From assembly GCA_012295275.1 (NCBI GenBank), contig CM022671.1:723501-752500 (forward strand): 29,000 bases of DNA, written 5' to 3'. Both the position numbers and the translations under genes were made by a program. Origin of the DNA: Chrysomallon squamiferum. Taxonomy: Eukaryota; Mollusca; Gastropoda; Neomphalida; Peltospiridae. This document shows, piece after piece, positions 21,335 to 29,000 of the stretch; the first letter of the stretch is position 1, and each line of letters opens with the position of its first letter. A model generated the notes under the pieces. It searched no databases. It was given only the letters and a program-made list of their open reading frames with translations, and was not told the origin of the DNA.

Positions 21335-24300
21335 CTGTATTTATAGAAAAAAATTATATTTACATTACTCTAGGATTCTGAGTCATCAGCAAGATAAATA
21401 AAATAATGATGGAATTAACTAAATTAAAAACAATTATCAAATATTAATTTATTAAACTTTAATCCAGTAGTATCTAGTAAAACTATATCTGTAATTCTAT
21501 ATAGTCTATATTTAAATAGAGAAGAAAATGAAAAAATTACTGCTAATATCATTATCCCAATCTTAATACAAAATGTTAAGTGAACTCCATGCTGTTACAT
21601 TTTCAAAACATACAATAAACTCATTATTAGTATACTATAAAAGTAAAAGGAAGAAAAGACATACTTGCAATCCCATAAGGTTTTCTTGCATGAAGTTGCT
21701 GGCATACAACCGAATGGATTTTTGGAGATAAAGTTGTTTGGGGGGAGGTGGAGGATCAGCATTCAAATCATTTATCAGAATTTTCTTACTGCAGAAAATA
21801 AATAGGAATAGCCCACTCTTTAATAAAATATTAAAAAATATTAAAATTTTTAAAAATAAAAATGCACATTCTCCATGTGAAATTCTAAATTTGATGTTAT
21901 AAAAGTTCCTGTTAACAAATGCTCATTTAATTAAAAACTATCTCCAATGTGGAAATTTTGATAAATCTTCGTGTCGGCTTTTTTGTTCTCCCTTGTTTCT
22001 ATTTAATTCATATCAATTTCAGTTATTTATATTTTATATAGCAATGCAAATGTCCTAACAAAACAACATAGTATTGTTACCTCAGTTGGTCTATTATTTC
22101 ATATGTCTTGCTAAGCTTAGCTCTGAGTATCTGGGCTTGTCGATAATCGTATACAGATTCTCCATTGCTGAAACAAGAAATATATTTTTAGAACAATGAT
22201 TCAAGCTTGTTTTAAAAACAGAAAGTCTTAAGAAAGCCTTAATATTTTATTAAAATGTTTTCAAATGATTGTTTCAATAAGGAACTGAAGTGAACTAAAA
22301 GTAAACAAAATTTCCAGTCTACAAAAAATACACAACACACACAGATCTGCTTAAGAATGCTTATAAATCCATGTTAAACTAAAAGAAGTTCAATAACAAT
22401 TTAGATTTGGAAGATGAGATATAAAAACATTCACCTCAAAGATTCAACCATTGGCATGTAGCGAGTTAGAAGTTCTTGGGCATCATCAATACAAGATTTC
22501 ATTTTCTAAATTTAAAATAAACATATATGAAATTAAAAAGCAGTTAAGTTAATTTGTTATATTGTCAAGGATCCAGTAGCATAATTTTTAAAGACTGTAT
22601 GCTTTCCTATATATATACAGTAGGTATTTTGATACTAATTATTAACAGTAGCCTACTACTTTGCTGACAGAATTTAATATCAGGATTATCATTATAGAAT
22701 AAAATTATTTAGATTTTTTATCTTTTTATTGTTGGCATATATGTTATTAAACTGTCTTCCCACAAAAGATAATAACTGTAGATAATCAAACATTAAATCT
22801 TACATCATATAAAAGAACAATATTAGGTTTAAAGTTTCGCTGTTCTGTCATTTTGTCTCTCCGTTCTAGAAGTCTTCGACAGATGTCACAGATGCGCATG
22901 TGTGGTTCGCCATCAGGGCCTACGAGTGAATTCAAACTGGTATTGCTGTTTGACCGTCTAAGGAATCCTTCTCCTTTAAAACTAAATGCTGGATTCACTA
23001 ATTTTTCTGAAATTAAACATTATAAATACAATCAATGAAGTTTTATCTAAATCTTTAGATGTTAAAACTGATCAAAATAGTATTAATAACAAAGAGACAG
23101 TTTGGACTAACTTATTCTGTAAAATCTTAATAGTGAAAGAGCAGAATATTTTCAAAGTATGTTTTTTTTTTACTGGATATATAATGAAGAGTAGAATATA
23201 ATTGACACAACAGCTATGTCAGATGCTTGAACCACTGAACTGCTCTGTTCCTGCTGTATCATATGTACATTCTATCAAAAACTGTTCTTTTCATAAGAAT
23301 AGCTGAGAGTAGAATTACCCTCCCATACAAGTTTTATAAAACCACAATTCATCGAAAAACACCTTGCCTGTCTGCATAAATTTATATTGGGCGGGAGATA
23401 CACATGCAATGGTTAGGAGACATGTCTCCCAAACATTATTTGAAATCTGGGAAGTAACTGGCATTCGAGACAACAAAGCTAGCAGAAAAATTATCAACAT
23501 TGGTTACATTTCTGCAAATTTCTACTATGCATTACAACATGGGGCCTGCCTTAACTGCAAAAACTACATATATATCATTGGATTTTTTTTTTTTCACACA
23601 TCCTAGGAATGCCCTTCACAGACTGGAGGAGTGCAGACCTGTTCATATGTAACTGTCTATAAATATGTCTCTCGTATTCAGCAGAATATCTATATATTAC
23701 ATTAACATTAAACTACATCTAACCTGAAACAGAACAGCAGATGATATTTCACAAAAATTGTTGATCAAATAGTATGTAAAAAGAATCTGAAACCAAATTT
23801 TGTCATTTTATCTCTATTTTAAATCAATTGTTTCCTGTTTCCTGTACAAAATACAATGAGTAGTCTACATTTTATTATTATACTCACGAGCATATGAAAA
23901 TGTAAGAAACTGAGAACACTTGTGACAAATTATTCCTCCGCAGATTCTGCAGTGATGTCTGCGGTGACGCAGGGAGAAAGACTGTGAGCAGGACAAGCAG
24001 GCAGGAACCTCGCTGTCTGGTATCCATGGAACCACTGACTTTTCAAAAGCTACAAAAATAGTTTTATTCTACCTGTTGACCTCCAAGAAATGTGTTTTTA
24101 AAATCAAATAACAGTGTCAGCTATCTTTATTGTGACATCAAAGAAATGACAACATTCTGTTACACTTGATATCCAAGTAGCAGATATTATTCTGGTTATC
24201 TCACAACTTTACTCATGCTGACAGTGATACTAATTTGGACTTTTGACTTCAGAAACATGTTTTTATTAGTTTACTTCTTTTTACTTGCTTAATTTTTTGT

Positions 24301-25644
24301 TTATTTATTTTTACTTGCTTTATTTTTTGTTTATTTATTTATTATTATTATTTTCTTGATTTCCTTTCTTCTACTGAAATTTTATTTTTTCTTAAATGAT
24401 TTAAATATGAAATAAATTTATTACAAAATCAGTTATAAATAAAGTATCATTAAAAAATTAAAAACATTTCACTGTATTATTTTATTTTGTTGAAACTACT
24501 TTAAAATGAAACCTTTTCTTTTGCTGGGCTCACTGGGAGCATCATCAGCAATCAGCTTGTCAAGTCGAATGAGCAGTTTGTTTGTTTCCACTACAAAATG
24601 ATCAATTCTGGCGTCTCTGTTTGCTTTGAAAGTCTCTATATGGTTTCTGGTAACACCTGAAAAATAATAAACTGACAAATTATACATAAGCACAAAATTC
24701 TAAAAACATTTCTTCTATTAAACAAACATTTAGAAACTTTTCAGATAGTTTGAAGTTAAATTTGGCAAGAGGAAACGTGATTGTTTAACTGTTTCTCTCA
24801 GTTGATTTAATACAGTGTAAATAAAAACTTAATCACCACTAAAGAGAATCAGATAACTAATACATACAAAATAATGTGAAAATTAAAAAGAAAAGATTAC
24901 CAAGTTCCTGCGGTTCCCACCAAGATGGGTCATAACCTGACAAACTGGAAGCTGAAATAAAACCAGATTCATCTTCCTTCTGTCCGGAAAATGTGGAAGA
25001 AAAGCCTGGTAAATCTTTGTCACCAAGGATCCGTTTCTTTGCTTTATCAAAAAAACCTGCAAGTATAATGTGGGACGTAAAGCCAAATCCTGATTATCTT
25101 ATTTATACTAAATATATGTAAGCTCTTTCAAAAAAAGATTTTTATTTATTGCTACAACGGCAAACAACACTGATTAACCTGGGCTATAAATCATATTTCA
25201 GAAAGCTTTGTTATTTTGCTTTTGATCTTATTTTTTTAATTATTATATATATATATACATATATACACATATATACATATATGCATATACATATATATAT
25301 ATACATACACATACATATATACATATATATATACATATACATTAGATATATATATACATATACAGTTATATATATATGTTTTTGTTTTTTTTTCCAATAG
25401 AGATAATTAATTTTTACTACATTTTGATTTTTAAAAAATATAAAAACAAAAATGATATGCAAATATATTTCTTGAGGTATTAAAAGCAATACATCTCTGA
25501 CAAACCTTTCAAGTGCTGGAAGACAGCTTTGTCTTCTGAAGTGTGGGCCACTTCAAAATGTTCCTGCAGCTGGGTGACTGTGCCAAAGTCCTTCATACAC
25601 AGAGGGCAGAGAAAGCCCTCCATGACATCTGTGTTTCCAGCCAT
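20927..25644 (-). CDS. RBSN: rabenosyn-5, FYVE-domain Rab effector (complete, 9 coding exons)
   Basis: Exons are 25506-25644, 24901-25056, 24513-24656, 23888-24049, 22804-23006, 22435-22505, 22081-22167, 21665-21788 and 20927-21334 (1494 nt, 497 residues); all introns are GT..AG with consistent phases. The domains in order are: a C2H2 finger (Cys13, Cys16, His29, His34); the WEPQEL line at about 92-97; and a FYVE domain at about 155-246, with WIPD, RHRRHHCR (174-181), Cys164/167/180/183/188/191 and RIC plus CxxC at 238-243. A helical region follows, then the PPPPP segment, a charged coiled coil, and a Rab-binding helical hairpin at 447-497 (DDPMLQQIEIIRGYVQQARE). Rabenosyn binds PI3P and Rab GTPases on early endosomes and works with VPS45 in fusion and recycling. 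It is shorter than the 784-residue human protein and has no NPF (EHD-binding) motif. The ATG follows a spliced 5' UTR. Confidence 0.94.
21665..21788 (-). CDS. RBSN: RBSN coding exon 8
   Basis: Encodes SKKILINDLNADPPPPPKQL and the helix to NFMQENLMGLQ, close to the human SKKIL, DPPP and FVQEKLLGL lines. Confidence 0.92.
22081..22167 (-). CDS. RBSN: RBSN coding exon 7
   Basis: Encodes NGESVYDYRQAQILRAKLSK and TYEIIDQL, the counterpart of the human TTYSLEHASDLRVEVQKVYELIDAL region. Confidence 0.88.
22435..22505 (-). CDS. RBSN: RBSN coding exon 6
   Basis: 23 codons plus two bases: KMKSCIDDAQELLTRYMPMV and ESL. Acceptor AAATTTAG. Confidence 0.85.
22804..23006 (-). CDS. RBSN: RBSN coding exon 5: FYVE domain, second part
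   Basis: Encodes a Ser/Asn-rich FYVE insertion and HMRICDICRRLLERRDKM, the last zinc-ligand pair, ending at NIVLLYD. The human protein also has a Ser-rich insertion at this place. Confidence 0.93.
23007..23887 (-). other. RBSN: RBSN intron with possible inserted segment
   Basis: 881 nt, against 244-463 nt for the other coding introns of the gene. The part at about 23215-23650 is less AT-rich and open in places on both strands (80 and 61 residues), but it matches nothing I recognise and shows no clear terminal repeats. Confidence 0.5.
23888..24049 (-). CDS. RBSN: RBSN coding exon 4: FYVE domain, first part
   Basis: Encodes KSVVPWIPDSEVPACLSCSQ to FLTFSYA, including the RHRRHHCR phosphoinositide-binding motif. 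Donor C|GTGAGT. Confidence 0.94.
24281..24340. repeat. 30-bp tandem duplication
   Basis: 24281-24310 and 24311-24340 differ at one base (A/T at 24291 and 24321). It is an intronic T-rich unit starting TTACTTGCTT. Confidence 0.9.
24513..24656 (-). CDS. RBSN: RBSN coding exon 3
   Basis: Encodes HIETFKANRDARIDHFVVET and NKLLIRLDKLI, the conserved helix preceding the FYVE domain. Donor AAAAG|GTTTCA. Confidence 0.92.
24901..25056 (-). CDS. RBSN: RBSN coding exon 2
   Basis: Encodes FFDKAKKRILGDKD, a Ser-rich stretch, then GYDPSWWEPQEL, equivalent to the human VDPYMWEPQEL. Confidence 0.9.
25244..25342. repeat. 99-bp alternating TA/CA tract
   Basis: Strict pyrimidine/purine alternation, mostly TA with scattered CA, in RBSN intron 1. 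Imperfect alternation continues to about 25378. The ORFs of 83 and 92 residues over it, on opposite strands, are artefacts. Confidence 0.92.
25506..25644 (-). CDS. RBSN: RBSN coding exon 1: C2H2 finger
   Basis: The exon itself extends to 25659 (acceptor TTTTACAG), so 25645-25659 is 5' UTR. Encodes MAGNTDVMEGFLCPLCMKDF to FQHLK, matching the human EGFLCPLCLKD start. Donor AAAG|GTTTGT. Confidence 0.93.
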
Positions 25645-26411
25645 CTTCCATTCAGTACACTGTAAAATAAAATATAAGCAATAAAATTCAGTGCTAAGAA
25701 CAAACATGCAAAATTTGTTTCAGTGTTTTGTTTCTGACAAATTTAATTTTGATTTTTTTTTTCAAATTAATAATAAAATATGTTTTACTATATAAATTAA
25801 TTTAAAATTTTTAATACAACATTGATACTCTCCAATGTTAAATTCATTGCACATTTGACTTATTCTAATATCTGTGCATTTTAGGTATTTTCAGTATATG
25901 CTCTTAGGTGAAATAAATTATAACTGGATGCACAACTGATTTTACCAAGACACTTCCAGTTTACTGATTCTGAAAAGATTGATATACTAGCAGAAATGTA
26001 AAGTAAGTCAGTAAAATTTTAAGTTGTTACAAACTGAACTTTATCTTTTTTTTTTTTTTTCTTTTTTGTAACAATGCATATTATTTGTATGTCCATAATC
26101 ATGATGATGTATATTACTTCTTATGGTGTATTATTTTTATTACTCCAACCTAGTTATTACTTGCAGACTGAGTGCATCTCTTGCAGCCATGCGTTTTCCT
26201 TCTTTATTCTTTAGGAAAGAGAGGAAAGAAATAAAATCAGACTTCTGTCACAATAACAGCGTTTACCTTTTGAGTTACAGATGCATGAACAGTTACGTAA
26301 TGGTGGTAATAGTATGGATTAACATATTCCTTTATGCATTATTTTCTCAAATAATTTCTTATTTCGATAATTGAGAAATTAAGCCCGCCTGTATTCAATG
26401 AATAAAAATAC

Positions 26412-26790
26412 CTGTAATATCCATATTCGATGCTAGACGAACCACTTGTTTTAAAGTGGACAAGATATGATTACACAGAATGACAGTTCTGAGTTCACTT
26501 CCACTTCCAGTGGATCAAATCAGTATGTAGCATTCTCCATTTGTAGGCGTGAACAAATCAAATTGTAGACATGTTTTCAAAATTGATACTTGTGCAAATC
26601 AAACAGATACTGAGTTGTTTTGTTTTGTTGATGTGTTTTAACTATTTTGTTGCGTTTGTGATTTATTAATAAACTGATTTTATTAATAATTTGCTCTAAT
26701 AAGATGTTACAGCATTTTTACTGCTGCACAGGACTTTCCGCTGACCTTGGTGTGTGAATTTCCGGGTTTGTTGCAGCACGATTTTTATGA
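26412..26790. promoter_or_regulatory. shared divergent promoter zone of RBSN and MIC19
   Basis: Lies between the two divergent genes; CpG occurs more often across about 26380-27070 than in nearby introns. On the minus strand GATATTACAG|GTATTT puts a donor at 26411/26412, and its intron (25660-26411) ends at the acceptor before RBSN coding exon 1. RBSN therefore has a 5' UTR exon starting at 26412 and extending rightward by an unknown length. Two ETS-like GGAAGTG cores (minus strand) lie at 26496-26510. TGACCTTGG at 26742-26750 resembles an ERR-type nuclear receptor site. All motif roles are inferred. Confidence 0.55.
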
Positions 26791-26807
26791 ATGGGGGGTT
26801 CTGGTAG
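26787..26807 (+). promoter_or_regulatory. overlapping upstream ORF at MIC19 start
   Basis: An ATG four bases before the MIC19 ATG opens a six-codon out-of-frame ORF (MNGGFW) that stops inside the MIC19 coding sequence. Its context is weak (T at -3, A at +4). If transcribed it could lower MIC19 initiation. Confidence 0.5.
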
Positions 26808-26856
26808 CACTCGTCGTGTGGTTGTGGAACAAATGGATAGCACAGGCGTTGTCAGG
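26791..26856 (+). CDS. CHCHD3: MIC19 exon 1: myristoylation signal
   Basis: 22 codons, MGGSGSTRR to STGVVR; donor AGG|GTAATT. Confidence 0.87.
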
Positions 26857-28956
26857 GTAATTTTCGCTATCGATGACAAGTTATAATATATTTGCAAATT
26901 TGTATTTAACATACATCTCTGGAGTCACCTTTAGCTAAGTAAATTGGCTCAAGTTCTTCGATCATCCTTTTACTTTCTCCACTAAACTTTAGTAGACTAC
27001 GAGTAACTTCCACATTTCTTTGATTTCGTCAGCTGCGAAATTATCTGAGTTATCTCTTGATATGGAAAAATAGATAGGAAATTTTATCTTCAATCTCAAA
27101 CCAGATTTTCTTTTTATGATCTTGTGCATGAAGAAGCTTTATTTTATTTTTTTTCCCTCACTTTATTGTCACATATATTTTATGCCTAGAGAGCAATAAA
27201 TATTTTATTTATATATATAATAATTTTTTTTTGAATGTTTAATACTACAGAATAATTTTTTTTTTTTTATAAAAATATTTTTTATTACTGTTTTTTAAAT
27301 TTAAAAAAAAATTTAAACAAATGTTTTGATGAATTAGACGCTGACTTATTAAAATGATAGTCGGCTCTGCAGAAGACCTATGATAAACACATCTGTTTCT
27401 TACTTAATAATGATAATAAATGCTATATGATGTATATCTGGCCTAAACTGTATACTGTTTTTTTAATATATTTTTTTTTTTTTTTTTCATGTATTTTGTG
27501 CTTTTTCGATTTAATTTTTTATTTTTTTTTAATCTTTATTAATATATGGAATTATTTCAGAAATAATGTTTTGAAGTGGTAAATTCAAGAACATATGTGT
27601 GACATAGTACTAATTTATTTTGGTTTTTTGGTTGACCCCTTAATTCTCTCCCTTTGTATACTCAAATTAAATGCAATAAACTAAAGTGATTTTATTTCTC
27701 TTCTTTCTTTAAATTCAGTTAATGCTGAAGATGTATTTAATTAACCATATACCCCATGGTTGATGTTTATTTGTCACAGAATTTAAAGAAGTATCTAAGA
27801 GGAAAGCACTGATACCAAAACTAACACAAAATGATTATCTTCTAAATATAATTTACCTTTATTTTTTAAGTGTTGTTTATTTATTTATTTTCAATGCTTT
27901 TCAAATGTAACATTTTTAATTTTTGATATAAATGTGAATGCATTATCTTTTTTAAATTTATTTTTTATTATTATTATTTTTTTTAAAGATATCGGAGTCT
28001 GTAGTGAAAAGGTTAAAAGGTGAACCAGATTCAGAAGGTAGGAAAAAATATGTATCGATTATAACAAAACAGTGCTGTTTAATATTAATGAAAATGATGA
28101 CAGAATGAATGAATATTTATTAACATAAACACATGGTTTATTGATTAGAATATCATGGATAGTAAATATCAAAACTTCTTTTAATTCCTAGTAGTCAGAT
28201 GTGTTTAAGTATAATTAAAAGTAATGGCATAAGAATTATAAATATTTGATAACATAGCATACCTTAAATTTAACTGAATTCCTGATTTCATGTACATGCT
28301 TATAAATGAGAGGAGCACAGGAAGGATTTCTAAGTAAATGAAAGTTTATAAATTGTAAGATAATGTTTTGTTTAAACTTTATATTAATTAACCAGTTCTT
28401 TTTTTTTTCTCTTATTCTTCATTTTTTATTTTTAATGACAATTTTATCTGAGGTTGATTTTTTATTTTTATTTTTATTTCTTTAGGGACTGTTACAAGCA
28501 GTGTGGTATCAACCCCTGAGGTAAGTATAACCATCAGCATAATTTTCTGATTGTGCTAAACCTTTTTATGGATTATTCACCAAAATGTAGAATGTCTGTG
28601 ATGAAATACATACATACGTGTTATTTATTAAATTTTTTACTAAAATGTATTTCAATTGAAAACTGCAAACTTACATTATAATACTTTATTTTATGAATGT
28701 TTTGTTCAAAATATAATGGACTAAAACTCATATTAAATTTATCTTGTAACTAATATTAACAATAATTTATAGAAGTTGTGTGTGTGTGTTTCTTTGATGA
28801 TCTTATGATGAAAATGAATAATAGATTATTTTTACAATTTAGCCAGAGGTTACCAGGCCTTCGTTTATTTACCCTAAAAAACGAGAAGGTGAGGCTTCAG
28901 CTGTCCAAGAAATAGAAAATTTCTACAAGCAAAAGATCAAAGAATTGGAAGAAAGA
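26791..28956 (+). CDS. CHCHD3: MICOS subunit MIC19/MIC25-like (CHCHD3 family), 5' part, runs off the window
   Basis: Exons are 26791-26856, 27989-28037, 28486-28520 and 28843-28956 (264 nt, 88 codons), with donors GTAATT, GTAGGA, GTAAGT and GTAAGC and phases 0,1,0,0. The start MGGSGSTRRVVVEQ corresponds to human MIC19 MGGTTSTRRVTFE. Gly2 with Ser6 fits the N-myristoylation pattern known for this protein. VVRISESVVKRLKGEP matches the human IRLSENVIDRMKE line. The fourth exon begins the coiled coil (IENFYKQKIKELEER). The C-terminal CHCH domain with its twin CX9C motifs would lie beyond the right edge. MIC19 links the MICOS complex at cristae junctions to SAM in the outer membrane. Choosing between CHCHD3 and CHCHD6 is not meaningful here, since an invertebrate may have one ancestral gene. 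Confidence 0.85.
26857..27988 (+). other. CHCHD3: MIC19 intron 1
   Basis: 1132 nt. The first 200 nt retain CpG and may belong to the promoter zone. The rest is A/T runs with no feature I can support. Confidence 0.75.
27989..28037 (+). CDS. CHCHD3: MIC19 exon 2
   Basis: 16 codons plus one base: ISESVVKRLKGEPDSE. Acceptor TTTTTTAAAG, donor G|GTAGGA. Confidence 0.83.
28486..28520 (+). CDS. CHCHD3: MIC19 exon 3 (35 nt micro-sized)
   Basis: Encodes GTVTSSVVSTPE across the split codon. Acceptor TTCTTTAG, donor GAG|GTAAGT. Its very short length makes it easy for gene finders to miss. Confidence 0.78.
28843..28956 (+). CDS. CHCHD3: MIC19 exon 4: start of coiled coil
   Basis: 38 codons: PEVTRPSFIYPKKREG to KELEER; acceptor ACAATTTAG, donor AGA|GTAAGC. 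Confidence 0.83.
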
Positions 28957-29000
28957 GTAAGCAAAGTCTTTTATATGTGTTTTGTTAATTATTGTGGGGT

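Noticed and set aside
25149-25489. Two ORFs of 83 and 92 residues on opposite strands
   Set aside because: Both translate the alternating TA/CA tract into Ile/Tyr/His/Thr runs; not coding.
25642-25707. N-terminal extension of RBSN (in-frame Met 21 codons upstream)
   Set aside because: The extension crosses a clear splice acceptor (TTTTACAG at 25660) and is intronic in composition. The ATG at 25644 matches the family start.
1-29000. CRISPR arrays, tRNA or rRNA genes, bacterial operons
   Set aside because: None seen: no regularly spaced identical repeats with unique spacers, no complete cloverleaf, no rRNA core motifs; the genes are spliced.

Overview
The window reads as nuclear DNA of an invertebrate bilaterian animal, most plausibly a mollusc or other lophotrochozoan. 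The phylum is an inference. The sequence is strongly AT-rich. Coding exons are short and bounded by GT..AG introns of about 0.25-9 kb, microsatellites and long A/T runs are frequent, and CpG is scarce except at two promoter zones. There are no operons, ribosome binding sites or bacterial features.

Four protein-coding genes can be assembled exon by exon, with every splice phase closing. (1) ARMC10-like, minus strand, 3068-15326, 5 exons, 714 residues: a mitochondrial outer-membrane armadillo-repeat protein with an unusual acidic/Ser-rich linker of about 400 residues. (2) MRPS25, plus strand, 16154-18052, 4 exons, 174 residues: mitoribosomal small-subunit protein mS25. (3) Rabenosyn-5 (RBSN), minus strand, 20927-25644, 9 coding exons, 497 residues: C2H2 finger, FYVE domain and one Rab-binding hairpin, a short form. 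(4) MIC19/MIC25-type MICOS subunit (CHCHD3-like), plus strand, from 26791; its first four coding exons lie here and it runs off the right edge.

The layout is two head-to-head pairs, ARMC10<->MRPS25 and RBSN<->MIC19. Each pair shares a short CpG-retaining intergenic zone that is probably a bidirectional promoter. MRPS25 and RBSN converge tail to tail across a 2.9 kb gene-free stretch. Three of the four products act in mitochondria (outer membrane, ribosome, cristae junction). Rabenosyn acts on early endosomes.

The 8.7 kb second intron of ARMC10 carries a 2.79 kb DNA transposon (7362-10149). It has imperfect terminal inverted repeats of about 0.56-0.64 kb, a 4-bp TACT target-site duplication and broken minus-strand coding remnants. 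Other repeats are a possible tRNA-derived SINE fragment, two long strictly alternating purine/pyrimidine tracts, and a degenerate ~30-bp-period array downstream of RBSN. I found no convincing new molecular system. The points most worth a second look are the ARMC10 linker, the transposon and its protein family, the shared promoters, and the MRPS25-RBSN neighbourhood.
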